Below are positions 9,192 through 17,744 of a stretch of DNA of 64,000 nt, in pieces. The stretch comes from Alcanivoracaceae bacterium (GTDB lineage Bacteria > Pseudomonadota > Gammaproteobacteria > Pseudomonadales > Alcanivoracaceae). The notes under the pieces are model-generated. The model worked only from the letters and a program-made list of their open reading frames with translations, ran no database searches and had not been told where the DNA came from. The stretch is from positions 816,126-880,125 of the forward strand of contig JARGPU010000001.1 of NCBI GenBank assembly GCA_029210325.1, read 5' to 3'. The first letter of the stretch is position 1. Every line of letters begins with the position of its first letter. The translations under genes were made by a program, and so were the position numbers.

Positions 9192-10214
9192 ATGCAGCCG
9201 GCGACAGAGACAGGGCAGATCGGTACTAAAACCGGTCAGGATGAGCGCAAATCGGCGCTGGATGAGTGGGTTTCTGCGCAAATTGGCCGGCCGCTCAGTG
9301 GTCAGCCGGCGTCCGCAGATGCCTCATTTCGGCGGTATTTTCGTTACAAATTTGTCGATGGTGATGTTGAGCGCAGCCTGATTGGTATGGATGCGCCGCC
9401 GCCGCAGGAGGATTGCCGGCCATTTGTACGCATTGCCGGGTTGTTTGCTGATGCCGGGGTGCATGTGCCGCATATTCTTGCCCAGGACCTTCACAGGGGC
9501 TTCCTGCTGCTGCCGGACATGGGTACCGAGACCTGGTTGACGGTGCTTAACGACGACAATGCAGAGCAGCGTTTCAGTCGCGCCATTGATGCCCTTATCC
9601 GCATTCAGCGTGTCAGTCAGCCCAATGTGCTGCCGGTCTACGATGAAGCCTTGCTGCGTCGTGAACTGGAGCTGTTTCCCGAGTGGTACCTGAAACGCCA
9701 CCTCGGCATCGACATAGATGCCGGCTTGAGGGCGGAGCTGGATGCTGTCTTTGATCAGCTGGTGGCGCGAGCGCTGAGTCAGGGTCAAGTCTATGTCCAC
9801 CGGGACTATATGCCACGCAATCTGATGGATAGTGACCCCGATCCCGGCATTATCGATTTTCAGGACGCCGTGTACGGGCCGGTGAGTTACGACGTCACCT
9901 CGTTGTTCAAGGATGCTTTTATCAGTTGGCCGGAGCAGCGGGTGTTGGGCTGGCTTCAGCTTTATTGGCAGCGAGCGCGGTCAGCTGAGTTACCGGTGCC
10001 GGCGTCGTTTGAGCAATTCCTGCAGGACTGCGACCTCATGGGCGCTCAGCGGCATCTCAAGGTTATCGGTATCTTTGCCCGCATCTGCCACCGTGACGGC
10101 AAGCCAAAGTACCTGCAGGATGTGCCTCGCTTCGCGGCCTATCTACGTACCGTGATTCGCCGGCGAGAGCAGTTGGCACCGCTGGGCGCTCTGATGGATC
10201 GTGTCGGCCTGTGA
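9192..10214 (+). CDS. amgK: N-acetylmuramate/N-acetylglucosamine kinase (anomeric)
   Basis: APH-fold kinase that phosphorylates the anomeric carbon of MurNAc (and GlcNAc) in the peptidoglycan recycling route first described in Pseudomonas. The 340-residue protein has the kinase catalytic loop HRDYMPRN near residues 198-205 and the metal motif DFQD near 215-218. The start is the ATG at 9192 with GAGGGTGG just upstream; a GTG at 9186 is less likely. Its stop overlaps the murU start by four bases, and that partner supports this function rather than aminoglycoside resistance. In Pseudomonas this pathway bypasses de novo UDP-MurNAc synthesis and gives intrinsic fosfomycin tolerance. Confidence 0.92.
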   Translation: MQPATETGQIGTKTGQDERKSALDEWVSAQIGRPLSGQPASADASFRRYFRYKFVDGDVERSLIGMDAPPPQEDCRPFVRIAGLFADAGVHVPHILAQDLHRGFLLLPDMGTETWLTVLNDDNAEQRFSRAIDALIRIQRVSQPNVLPVYDEALLRRELELFPEWYLKRHLGIDIDAGLRAELDAVFDQLVARALSQGQVYVHRDYMPRNLMDSDPDPGIIDFQDAVYGPVSYDVTSLFKDAFISWPEQRVLGWLQLYWQRARSAELPVPASFEQFLQDCDLMGAQRHLKVIGIFARICHRDGKPKYLQDVPRFAAYLRTVIRRREQLAPLGALMDRVGL

Positions 10215-10873
10215 AAGCCATGATCCTCGCCGCTGGTCTCGGCACCCGGATGCGGCCGCTGACCGACCATACTCCCAAGCCATTGCTGGCTGCGGGCGGC
10301 AACAGTCTGATTGAGTGGCACATTGAGCGTTTGCAGCAAGCCGGCTTTCGCGAGCTGGTGATCAATACCGCCTGGCTCGGTGACAAGCTTGAAACCGCGC
10401 TGGGTGATGGTAGTCGCTATGGTGTATCGATCGAGTGGTCCCGTGAGGGCACGCCGCTGGAGACCGCTGGCGGTATTCGTCGGGCACTGCCACTGCTGGG
10501 TGATGCGCCGTTTGCCGTTATTAATGGTGATATCTGGACAGACTTTGACTTTACCCGGCTGCATGAGCCGGCCGGTCTTGCTCACTTGGTGCTGGTGACT
10601 AACCCGGAGCATCACCCGAACGGTGACTTTGGTTTGGATTCTGACGGTCTGGTCCGTGACAATGGCAATCCGAGGCTGACTTTTTCCGGGATTGGCGTGT
10701 ATCGCCCGGCTTTGTTTCATGAGCTTGCCGATGGCGAGGCGAAACTGGCACCGCTGTTGCGCGCGGCAATGTGCCATGATGCGGTCAGTGGCGAGCACTT
10801 CACCGGAGTCTGGTGGGATATCGGCACTCCCCAGCGGCTTGAACAACTGGATGCGTATTTGCGCGCGAACTGA
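10211..10873 (+). CDS. murU: N-acetylmuramate alpha-1-phosphate uridylyltransferase
   Basis: Makes UDP-MurNAc from MurNAc-1-phosphate and UTP, the step after AmgK in cell wall recycling. The product is 220 residues with the sugar nucleotidyltransferase signature [13 protein letters not shown] near residues 6-18, PKPLL just after it, and a metal-binding GD in INGDIW. It starts with GTG at 10211, overlapping the amgK stop. The pair is arranged as in Pseudomonas, next to lptD. Other sugar nucleotidyltransferases share these motifs, but the coupling to amgK makes MurU the best reading. Confidence 0.92.
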   Translation: MKAMILAAGLGTRMRPLTDHTPKPLLAAGGNSLIEWHIERLQQAGFRELVINTAWLGDKLETALGDGSRYGVSIEWSREGTPLETAGGIRRALPLLGDAPFAVINGDIWTDFDFTRLHEPAGLAHLVLVTNPEHHPNGDFGLDSDGLVRDNGNPRLTFSGIGVYRPALFHELADGEAKLAPLLRAAMCHDAVSGEHFTGVWWDIGTPQRLEQLDAYLRAN

Positions 10874-10889
10874 TTTTTCGGGGGTTTTT

Positions 10890-11567
10890 ATGGCCAAGCA
10901 GGACTACTGGATTGCTCCGTCGATTTTATCTGCTGACTTCGCCCGGCTCGGTGCAGAAGTCGATGCGGTGCTTAACGCCGGCGCCAATGTGGTGCACTTC
11001 GATGTGATGGACAATCACTATGTGCCCAACCTGACTATTGGCCCGATGGTGTGCAAGGCGCTGCGTAGCTATGGTGTGACCGCGCCGATTGATGTGCATT
11101 TGATGGTTAGTCCGGTGGACTCCCTGATCAATTCGTTTGCCGACGCTGGCGCCAGCATCATCACGTTTCACCCGGAAGCCAGTGATCATGTTGACCGCTC
11201 GCTGCAACTGATCCGCTCGCGGGGCTGCAAGGCGGGTCTGGTGTTGAACCCGGCAACCTCGCCAGATTGCCTTGAGTATGTGATGGACAAGCTCGACATG
11301 ATTCTGCTGATGAGCGTCAATCCCGGCTTTGGCGGTCAGTCGTTTATTCCCGGCACGTTGAACAAAGTCGAGAAGGTTCGTCGTTTGATTGATGACAGTG
11401 GTTTAGCCATACGCCTCGAAGTAGATGGCGGGATTAGTGAGAACAATATTGCTGAGATTGCTGCCGCCGGTGCGGATACTTTTGTTGCCGGTTCAGCGAT
11501 CTATGGGCGTCCGGATTATGACGTGGTGATTGATGCCATGAGAGCGGCATTAGCATCGGTTAGTTAG
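10890..11567 (+). CDS. rpe: Ribulose-phosphate 3-epimerase
   Basis: TIM-barrel enzyme of the pentose phosphate pathway that interconverts ribulose-5-phosphate and xylulose-5-phosphate. The 225-residue product begins [21 protein letters not shown], and shows [21 protein letters not shown] and [10 protein letters not shown], which hold the metal and catalytic Asp residues. The ATG at 10890 has GGGGG a few bases upstream. In Pseudomonas rpe is followed by gph and trpE; here gph is absent and four other genes separate rpe from trpE. Confidence 0.97.
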   Translation: MAKQDYWIAPSILSADFARLGAEVDAVLNAGANVVHFDVMDNHYVPNLTIGPMVCKALRSYGVTAPIDVHLMVSPVDSLINSFADAGASIITFHPEASDHVDRSLQLIRSRGCKAGLVLNPATSPDCLEYVMDKLDMILLMSVNPGFGGQSFIPGTLNKVEKVRRLIDDSGLAIRLEVDGGISENNIAEIAAAGADTFVAGSAIYGRPDYDVVIDAMRAALASVS

Positions 11568-11584
11568 CCCCTGGGGAGTAGAGA

Positions 11585-12145
11585 ATGATTCGTAAAAACC
11601 CGAGCGGCGATTTGCCCGTGGTGGCGGAGTCTGCGTTCGTGGATCCGACGGCGATCATCTGTGGCAAGGTGATCATTGGTGAAAATGTATTCATCGGCCC
11701 TTATGCGGTGATTCGTGCCGATGAGGTTAATGCCGAAGGCGGTATGGAGCCGATCGTTATAGGGGATAATTCCAATATTCAGGATGGCGTGGTTATTCAT
11801 TCCAAGTCAGGTGCCCGAGTCGAGATCGGTGAGAATACCTCAATTGCCCATCGCTCCATTGTCCATGGCCCGTGCAAGGTCGGTAGCAGTGTGTTTATCG
11901 GTTTCAATTCTGTGCTGTTTAACTGTGAAGTCGGAGCGGGTTCTGTGGTGCGGCACAACTCTGTAGTGGAGGGAGTGGTAATTCCGGAGAATTTCCATAT
12001 TCCATCTACTAGCAATATCCGCAAGCCAGCGGACCTTGCCACCATCAAACCGGTACGCGCGGATGCATCCAGTTTTTCTGAAGACGTGGCGCAAACGAAT
12101 TTGCGTCTGGTGCAGGGCTACAAAAGGATTCAGAACGAGCTTTGA
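11585..12145 (+). CDS. Gamma-class carbonic anhydrase (Cam/CamH-like)
   Basis: A 186-residue left-handed beta-helix protein made of hexapeptide repeats. The zinc ligands of the family appear as H72 (VVIHS), H89 and H94 (SIAHRSIVHGP), with R44 and D46 in the position of the conserved Arg/Asp pair. The SIAHRSIVHGP stretch is close to archaeal Cam rather than to the shorter YrdA-type proteins, so reversible hydration of CO2 is plausible. Most YrdA-like relatives have no measured activity, so activity is inferred. It has a good binding site (GGGGAG) and follows rpe by 17 bases, probably in the same transcript. No signal peptide is seen, so it should be cytoplasmic. Confidence 0.82.
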   Translation: MIRKNPSGDLPVVAESAFVDPTAIICGKVIIGENVFIGPYAVIRADEVNAEGGMEPIVIGDNSNIQDGVVIHSKSGARVEIGENTSIAHRSIVHGPCKVGSSVFIGFNSVLFNCEVGAGSVVRHNSVVEGVVIPENFHIPSTSNIRKPADLATIKPVRADASSFSEDVAQTNLRLVQGYKRIQNEL

Positions 12146-12157
12146 TGGAGCATGAAG

Positions 12158-12595
12158 TCAGTTAGTGGCAATCGCTACTTGATGTAGTTTCAGCGCTTGG
12201 CCGTCGGCGTCGAGCACCTGCAGTGGTTGCACCGGTCGGGCGCTGGCCCGGTCGACCAGCAGCAGCGGTGGCTCGTTCTCGAATACCCATTTATCGGCCC
12301 ACTGCCGCAGGGCAGTGAGCACTACGAAAAGATCCCGCCCCTTGTCGGTCAGGCGGTACTCGAAGCGGGTGCCATGTTCGCCGGCGTCGACTTTGCGCAG
12401 AATGTCCCGCTCGACCAGCTTGTTGAGTCGGTCGCTAAGGATGTTGCGGGCAATGCCGAGATTCTGCTGGAAGTCAGAGAAGCGGCGGGTGCCGTACATG
12501 GCCTCGCGGATGATCATCAGCGACCACCAGTCGCCGACCTCGGCGAGGCCGCGGGCGAGGGAGCAGGGGTCCGTGGTAGGGTCTGGTCGGTGCAT
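12158..12595 (-). CDS. HxlR-family transcriptional regulator
   Basis: A 145-residue winged helix-turn-helix protein of the HxlR type, with the typical Cys near the N-terminus (DPCSLARGLAEVGDWWSL) and the recognition region RNILSDRLNKLVERDIL. Many members sense reactive electrophiles or oxidants through that Cys, or flavin-linked signals. The start is the ATG at 12595. It is divergent from an old-yellow-enzyme gene, and two near-identical 15-base inverted repeats lie between them, so it most likely controls both genes. A further C-terminal 45 residues beyond the winged helix are not explained. Confidence 0.87.
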   Translation of the reverse strand: MHRPDPTTDPCSLARGLAEVGDWWSLMIIREAMYGTRRFSDFQQNLGIARNILSDRLNKLVERDILRKVDAGEHGTRFEYRLTDKGRDLFVVLTALRQWADKWVFENEPPLLLVDRASARPVQPLQVLDADGQALKLHQVAIATN

Positions 12596-12617
12596 ATGAG
12601 CCAGCTTCGGTAATATG

Positions 12618-12632
12618 GTTGCAAAAAGCAAC
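12618..12632. promoter_or_regulatory. Operator 1 for the HxlR-family regulator
   Basis: GTTGCAAAAAGCAAC is a perfect inverted repeat that extends by one G/C pair on each side. It lies 23 bases upstream of the HxlR start codon and matches the second site 28 bases away. A dimeric winged-helix protein binding here could block its own promoter. Confidence 0.6.
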
Positions 12633-12645
12633 CTTAATCAATAAG

Positions 12646-12660
12646 GTTGCAAATCACAAC
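12646..12660. promoter_or_regulatory. Operator 2 for the HxlR-family regulator
   Basis: GTTGCAAATCACAAC repeats operator 1 with 12 of 15 bases identical and the same GTTG-N7-CAAC spacing. It lies 27 to 42 bases before the two possible starts of the old-yellow-enzyme gene, where it could overlap that promoter. Confidence 0.55.
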
Positions 12661-12686
12661 TTAATTCCGGGCGTCTATCGCCCCTG

Positions 12687-13808
12687 ATGTCGAGGTTTTT
12701 CGTGACTGATACCAGCCCGCTGTTTCGTCCGTTCGAGTGCAAGTCCCTGCATCTGGCCAACCGCGTTGCCATGGCGCCGATGACGCGCATGCGTTCGCCA
12801 AATTACATTCCCAACGACGAGGTGGTGGCCTATTACCGTCGCCGTGCGGAGGCCGGGGTTGGTCTGCTGATCACCGAGGGCACTACGGTTAACCATACGG
12901 CAGCCAACGGCTATGAGCAGGTGCCAGCGTTCCATGGCGCGGCCCTGGATGGTTGGAAGAAAGTGGTTGAGGCGGTGCACGCCGCTGGAGGCAAGATTAT
13001 TCCCCAGCTCTGGCATGTCGGCTCCGTGCGTCGTCCCGGCATTGGCCCGGATAAGGATGTGCCGGGCTACAGCCCTTGCGGTATGGCCAAGCCGGGCAAG
13101 GTGGTTGGCCATGCCATGAGCAAGCAGGATATTGATGATGTGGTGCGGGCCTTTGCCGATGCCGCCCGTGACGCCAAGGCGCTGGGTTTTGATGGTGTGG
13201 AGATCCATGGTGCCCATGGCTATCTGATCGACCAGTTCTTTTGGGAGGCCACCAATCAGCGTGATGATGAATACGGCGGTTCGCTGGAAAATCGCGGTCG
13301 TTTTGCCGTAGAGATCGTCCGTGCGGTGCGCCAGGCAGTGGGTGAAGATTTCGCTATCGTGCTGCGCTATTCCCAATGGAAGCAGCAGGACTACAGTGCC
13401 CGCCTGGTGCACAGCCCGGAGGAGCTTGGTCGTTTTCTGGCGCCGCTGGTGGAAGCCGGCGTGGATATCTTCCATTGCTCCACGCGGCGCTTCTGGGAGG
13501 CTGAGTTTGAGGGTTCGGAGCTGAATCTGGCCGGCTGGACGAAAAAGCTGACCGGAAAACCGACCATGTCCGTGGGTAGCGTTGGTCTGGATGACGACTT
13601 TATCGGCGAGTCCGGCATGGCCATGGGTGGTGAAGCCGCGCCGGTGGGGATAGATGAACTGCTGCGCCGCATGGCGGCGGATGAATTTGATCTGGTCGCG
13701 GTTGGTCGCGCCCTGCTGCAAGATCCGCAGTGGCTGGAGAAGATTCGTGATGGTCGCAATGATGAGCTGACACCGTTCAGCAAGATGTCGCTGGCTAACT
13801 ATTATTAA
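12687..13808 (+). CDS. Old yellow enzyme family NAD(P)H:flavin oxidoreductase
   Basis: FMN-dependent TIM-barrel ene-reductase of 373 residues that reduces activated C=C bonds in enones, nitro-esters or similar electrophiles. Family motifs are NRVAMAPMTR near residues 25-34, the HGAHGYLIDQFFW stretch and QRDDEYGGSLENR, which binds the FMN phosphate region. The ATG at 12687 is used here, but a GTG at 12702 preceded by GAGG has the better binding site and would shorten the product by five residues. Divergent from an HxlR regulator with paired operators, which fits an electrophile-stress function. Confidence 0.92.
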   Translation: MSRFFVTDTSPLFRPFECKSLHLANRVAMAPMTRMRSPNYIPNDEVVAYYRRRAEAGVGLLITEGTTVNHTAANGYEQVPAFHGAALDGWKKVVEAVHAAGGKIIPQLWHVGSVRRPGIGPDKDVPGYSPCGMAKPGKVVGHAMSKQDIDDVVRAFADAARDAKALGFDGVEIHGAHGYLIDQFFWEATNQRDDEYGGSLENRGRFAVEIVRAVRQAVGEDFAIVLRYSQWKQQDYSARLVHSPEELGRFLAPLVEAGVDIFHCSTRRFWEAEFEGSELNLAGWTKKLTGKPTMSVGSVGLDDDFIGESGMAMGGEAAPVGIDELLRRMAADEFDLVAVGRALLQDPQWLEKIRDGRNDELTPFSKMSLANYY

Positions 13809-13837
13809 ACTTGCCGGATATCGGCTGGGAAGGCGGA

Positions 13838-14374
13838 ATGACCATGACAGGAACTCTGACCAATTTACTCGTTTCTGCGGCCTTGCTGCTGGGCATGTAT
13901 CTGGCTATGAGGTTGTTGCGCCGGCTATTCCGCAAGTTTGCCCGGCGCCACGACTATGGCCCGGGGCGTGTATTTCAGGTGCAGGCGCTCAGTAACGCCC
14001 TGATTGTGCTGGTAACATTGATTTTGCTTAGCTTGGTGTGGGGCTTCTCCGGACAAGGGTTTGTAGTGTTCGCCTCTTCGTTGTTCGCGATTGTCGGCAT
14101 AGCCCTGTTTGCTAGCTGGTCGATTCTGAGCAATCTGACAGCGGGGCTGATACTGTTTTTTGGGGCCCCCTTCCGAATTGCTGACCGTGTCCGCGTGCTG
14201 GATGGAGATAACACGGTGACAGGACGGGTGGTGCAGATGGGCTTGATCTACCTTGGTCTGGAGGACGATGACGGGCACTTCTATACCCTGCCTAATAACG
14301 TCCTGCTGCAAAAGACAGTGATTCGCCTGAAGAGCGGTAAGGAAGTCCCCGTCGACAAGAAACACTGCCGTTAA
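13838..14374 (+). CDS. Small MscS-like mechanosensitive channel protein
   Basis: A 178-residue membrane protein. It has hydrophobic segments near residues 5-23, 50-68 and 73-95, then the MscS hallmark around NLTAGLILFFGAPFRIADRVRV, the pore helix followed by the first strands of the beta domain. It ends soon after that domain and lacks the large C-terminal vestibule of E. coli MscS (286 residues), so it is a minimal member. A soluble conductance role is not proven. The ATG at 13838 follows AAGGCGG. It lies 29 bases after the old yellow enzyme, possibly in the same transcript. Confidence 0.75.
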   Translation: MTMTGTLTNLLVSAALLLGMYLAMRLLRRLFRKFARRHDYGPGRVFQVQALSNALIVLVTLILLSLVWGFSGQGFVVFASSLFAIVGIALFASWSILSNLTAGLILFFGAPFRIADRVRVLDGDNTVTGRVVQMGLIYLGLEDDDGHFYTLPNNVLLQKTVIRLKSGKEVPVDKKHCR

Positions 14375-14454
14375 CAGGGCTTTTGCCGGAGCTGTCTCTC
14401 TGGTAGCCGCCTTGTGCCAATGCCGCTACAATTCTGACTGTTACTTTCTGAGAG

Positions 14455-14535
14455 ATGAATCAGGATACGTCGGTGGCCCACTTTCCGGTTTCAACAACCT
14501 GCCTGACCGTCATCCCCGTCCGTTGGCGATGGTGA
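14455..14535 (+). CDS. trpL: Candidate trp leader peptide (trpL)
   Basis: A 26-codon frame starts with ATG at 14455 and ends with the codons Arg-Trp-Arg-Trp followed by TGA at 14533-14535. Two Trp codons in the last three sense codons, just before a strong hairpin and 70 bases upstream of trpE, are the layout of a trp attenuator leader. A -10-like TACAAT lies at 14427-14432, which would give a short leader start. The Shine-Dalgarno (GAGAG) is very close to the ATG, so initiation may be weak. trpE attenuation with a leader peptide is known from Pseudomonas; its presence here is inferred from sequence only. Confidence 0.6.
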   Translation: MNQDTSVAHFPVSTTCLTVIPVRWRW

Positions 14536-14544
14536 CCTGAGCCC

Positions 14545-14561
14545 TGCCGGGTTTCCCGGCA
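14545..14561 (+). promoter_or_regulatory. Leader hairpin of the trp operon
   Basis: TGCCGGG-TTT-CCCGGCA is a perfect 7-base-pair stem with a 3-base loop, starting 10 bases after the trpL stop codon. It lacks a clear run of T after it, so it is not a standard intrinsic terminator. It may be one arm of the leader fold or a pause site coupled to the ribosome on the Trp codons. Confidence 0.45.
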
Positions 14562-14605
14562 AGACCGTCTGTGCATGCCCTTCAAAGCGGAATACCGGAA
14601 TACTT

Positions 14606-16105
14606 ATGCCATCGAATACTACTTATCCACTTAGTGCGGAACAGCTCCACACTTACCTTGAAGCAGGTTTCAACCGCGTGCCCGTGGTGCGTGAAGTGCT
14701 GGCGGATCTTGATACCCCGCTGTCCGCTTACCGCAAACTTGCCGCGGGGCCCTATACCTACCTGTTTGAATCCGTTCAGGGAGGTGAGCGCTGGGGCCGC
14801 TACTCGATGATTGGCCTGCCGGCGACGGAAGTGATTCGGGTCTACGGCGAGCGCATCGAGATCAGCAATGGTCTGTCCACGCAAACCGTGCAGGGCGATC
14901 CGATTGCCTTTATCGAGAACTACCGCCAGCAATTCCGTGCCCCCGAAGTAGAAGGGTTGCCGCGCTTTAACGGCGGACTGGTAGGATATTTTGGCTACGA
15001 CAGCGTGCGCTACTTCGAGCCACGACTGGGCCCGGCAAAAGGGCGCGACACCATCGGCGCGCCAGATATTCTGCTGATGCGTTCCGAGGAAATTGTCGTG
15101 TTCGATAACCTGCGCGGCAGTCTGTTCCTGTTGGTGCTGGTCGATCCCAATGAGCCCGGTGTACTGGCTCAAGCCAGCGAGCGGCTTGACGTTCTGGAGC
15201 GAAAACTGCGAGCGCCATTGGCAGAGCCTGAGCCACACCGTGCGGAGCAATTGTCAGAGCAAGAGTTTGTTTCCGAATATCCGGAGGAAGACTTCAAGGC
15301 CGGGGTAGAGCGCATTCGTGAATATACGCTGGCAGGGGACATCATGCAGGTGGTGCCGTCCCAGCGTATGTCGGTGCCGTTTGATGCCTCGCCGCTGGAT
15401 CTATATCGGGCGCTGCGTTACCTGAATCCGTCGCCATATATGTTCTATCTGGATCTGGATGATTTTCATATCGCTGGGTCGTCGCCAGAAATTCTCACCC
15501 GGGTGGAGCATGGCATGGTGACGGTACGGCCGATTGCCGGCACTCGCCGGCGTGGCCGTACTGCTGAGGAAGATCTGGCGTTGGAACAGGAGCTACTGGC
15601 CGATCCTAAGGAGATCGCCGAGCACCTTATGCTGATCGACCTGGGCCGGAATGACGTCGGCCGCATTGCAGAACCGGGTACTGTCCGGGTTACCGAGAAC
15701 ATGCGGGTGGAGCGTTACTCCCATGTTATGCATATCGTTTCCAATGTCGAAGGCAGACTGAAAAAAGGCTTCGGCCCGCTGGAAGTGCTGAAGGCGACGT
15801 TCCCGGCCGGCACTTTGAGTGGGGCACCGAAAATTCGTGCCATGGAAATCATTGATGAACTGGAGCCCGTTAAGCGCGGCGTTTACGGCGGCGCTGTCGG
15901 CTACATTGGCTTCAATGGTGAAATGGATACTGCTATTGCCATTCGTACCGCAGTGATTCGTGATGGTCGCCTGTATGTGCAGGCAGGAGCTGGTGTGGTT
16001 GCCGATTCTGTGCCGGCACTGGAGTGGAAGGAAACCATGAACAAGGCGCGGGCCATTTTTACCGCCGTCAATATGGTGCTGTCCGGTCTGGAGGTGCGCT
16101 CATGA
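14606..16105 (+). CDS. trpE: Anthranilate synthase component I
   Basis: Catalyses anthranilate formation from chorismate with ammonia supplied by TrpG, the first committed step of tryptophan synthesis. The 499-residue protein has the chorismate-binding core near the C-terminus: [23 protein letters not shown] and [20 protein letters not shown]. The LLES-like tryptophan feedback site appears as [11 protein letters not shown] near residues 49-59. The start follows a likely leader peptide and its stop overlaps trpG in ATGA. Confidence 0.97.
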   Translation: MPSNTTYPLSAEQLHTYLEAGFNRVPVVREVLADLDTPLSAYRKLAAGPYTYLFESVQGGERWGRYSMIGLPATEVIRVYGERIEISNGLSTQTVQGDPIAFIENYRQQFRAPEVEGLPRFNGGLVGYFGYDSVRYFEPRLGPAKGRDTIGAPDILLMRSEEIVVFDNLRGSLFLLVLVDPNEPGVLAQASERLDVLERKLRAPLAEPEPHRAEQLSEQEFVSEYPEEDFKAGVERIREYTLAGDIMQVVPSQRMSVPFDASPLDLYRALRYLNPSPYMFYLDLDDFHIAGSSPEILTRVEHGMVTVRPIAGTRRRGRTAEEDLALEQELLADPKEIAEHLMLIDLGRNDVGRIAEPGTVRVTENMRVERYSHVMHIVSNVEGRLKKGFGPLEVLKATFPAGTLSGAPKIRAMEIIDELEPVKRGVYGGAVGYIGFNGEMDTAIAIRTAVIRDGRLYVQAGAGVVADSVPALEWKETMNKARAIFTAVNMVLSGLEVRS

Positions 16106-16692
16106 TTCGCGTGCTGATGATCGATAACTATGACAGCTTTACCTACAACATCGTCCAGTATCTGCAGGAGCTTGGCGCCGAAGTGGTGGTCAAGCGCAAC
16201 GATGAGTTATCGCTGGATGATATTGTTGCGATAGGAGCGGATCGGCTGGTGATTTCACCGGGGCCGTGCACGCCCAACGAGGCGGGTATTTCCATGGCGG
16301 CGATTGAGCAATTCGCGGGCGAGCTGCCGATTCTTGGTGTCTGCCTTGGTCATCAGAGTATGGGGCAGGTTTTTGGCGGCAAGGTGATACGAGCCCGTCA
16401 GGTGATGCATGGCAAGACTTCGCCGATCTATCACAATGGCGAGGGCGTGTTTCATGGCCTGCCATCACCCTTCACAGCAACTCGCTATCATTCGCTAGTA
16501 GTGGAAAAAGACAGTCTTCCAGACTGTTTTGAGATCACCGCCTGGACGCAACATGATGATGGCAGCGTCGACGAGATCATGGGGCTGCGCCATAGGACGA
16601 TGGATGTGGAAGGGGTGCAGTTCCATCCCGAGTCGATCCTCACCGAGCATGGCCATGCCATGTTGAAGAACTTTCTCGACGGAGCACGTTGA
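16102..16692 (+). CDS. trpG: Anthranilate synthase component II (glutamine amidotransferase)
   Basis: Class I glutamine amidotransferase that hydrolyses glutamine and channels ammonia to TrpE; in many relatives it also serves p-aminobenzoate synthase. The 196-residue protein has the nucleophile Cys at about residue 81 (LGVCLGHQS) and the His/Glu pair in [14 protein letters not shown]. The ATG at 16102 overlaps the trpE stop by four bases, and its own stop overlaps trpD by one base. Confidence 0.97.
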   Translation: MIRVLMIDNYDSFTYNIVQYLQELGAEVVVKRNDELSLDDIVAIGADRLVISPGPCTPNEAGISMAAIEQFAGELPILGVCLGHQSMGQVFGGKVIRARQVMHGKTSPIYHNGEGVFHGLPSPFTATRYHSLVVEKDSLPDCFEITAWTQHDDGSVDEIMGLRHRTMDVEGVQFHPESILTEHGHAMLKNFLDGAR

Positions 16693-17744
16693 TGGATATT
16701 CGCGAAGCACTGGGGCGGGTGGTTGAGAATCTTGATTTAACTCTGGAAGAAATGCGCGAGGTGATGCGCCAGATCATGACCGGCGCCGCCACTGACGCAC
16801 AGATCGGCGCCTTCCTGATGGGCATGCGCATGAAAAGCGAGTCCATCGACGAGATCACCGGTGCTGTTCAGGTAATGCGTGAGCTGATGACCCCGGTAGA
16901 AGTTGGTGAGCTACCTTATTTGGTGGATATCGTCGGCACCGGTGGTGATGGTGCCAACCTGTTCAATATTTCCAGTGCATCTGCTTTTGTTGCCGCGGCA
17001 GCGGGCTGCCATGTGGCCAAGCATGGCGGCCGCTCTGTCAGCTCTAAAAGTGGAGCGGCTGACGTATTAGAGGCGGCCGGAGTGCGTCTCGACCTGAATC
17101 CAGCGCAAACTGCTCGTTGCGTGCGAGAGGTTGGCGTTGGTTTTATGTTTGCACCTAATCATCACAGCGCGATGAAGTACGCTGTGGGCCCGAGACGTGA
17201 GCTAGGGTTGCGCACCATTTTCAATATTCTTGGCCCGATGACTAATCCGGCGGGTGTGAAGCGGCAGGTGGTTGGGGTGTTTTCTTCGCGCCTGTGCCGG
17301 CCCATTGCCGAGGTGCTTGGCCGTCTTGGTGGCGAGCACATCATGGTGGTGCACGGCATGGATGGGCTGGATGAGTTTAGTATTGCAGCCAGCACCCATG
17401 TGGCCGAGTGGCGTAATGGTGAGCTTAAGGAGTACGACGTCACCCCGGAAGATGTGGGCCTGACGTCGGCCTCGCTGGTTGGCCTGAGTGTTGCTGATGC
17501 GGCGGAGTCCTTGGCGCTGATTCGCGATGCTTTCGGCAAGCGTAGCAATGACGCAGCAAAGAAGGCTGCCGATGTGATTTCCATGAATGCAGGTGCTGCT
17601 ATCTATGTGGCGGGTGTGGCTAATTCGCTGAAAGATGGCGTGCGTATGGCGGAAGACCTGGTGCATAACGGCGAGGCCCGTGAGCGCATGAACCAGTTGC
17701 GCGATTTCACCGCGCTGCTGAAGCAGCAGGAAGACACTCAGTGA
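16692..17744 (+). CDS. trpD: Anthranilate phosphoribosyltransferase
   Basis: Transfers phosphoribose from PRPP to anthranilate, step two of the tryptophan pathway. The 350-residue protein carries the PRPP and Mg site [14 protein letters not shown] near residues 82-95 and the [19 protein letters not shown] stretch shortly after it. The ATG at 16692 shares its first base with the trpG stop; a TTG three bases upstream is possible but unlikely. Confidence 0.97.
   Translation: MDIREALGRVVENLDLTLEEMREVMRQIMTGAATDAQIGAFLMGMRMKSESIDEITGAVQVMRELMTPVEVGELPYLVDIVGTGGDGANLFNISSASAFVAAAAGCHVAKHGGRSVSSKSGAADVLEAAGVRLDLNPAQTARCVREVGVGFMFAPNHHSAMKYAVGPRRELGLRTIFNILGPMTNPAGVKRQVVGVFSSRLCRPIAEVLGRLGGEHIMVVHGMDGLDEFSIAASTHVAEWRNGELKEYDVTPEDVGLTSASLVGLSVADAAESLALIRDAFGKRSNDAAKKAADVISMNAGAAIYVAGVANSLKDGVRMAEDLVHNGEARERMNQLRDFTALLKQQEDTQ

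Noticed and set aside
10139-10897. A 252-codon minus-strand frame across murU
   Set aside because: It lies antisense to murU and the amgK end, which have clear motifs, and its own sequence looks random.
12675-13721. A 348-codon open frame on the minus strand across the old yellow enzyme gene
   Set aside because: It is the shadow of a high-GC coding gene; its His/Gln/Arg-rich translation has no family signature, and the plus-strand frame has clear motifs.
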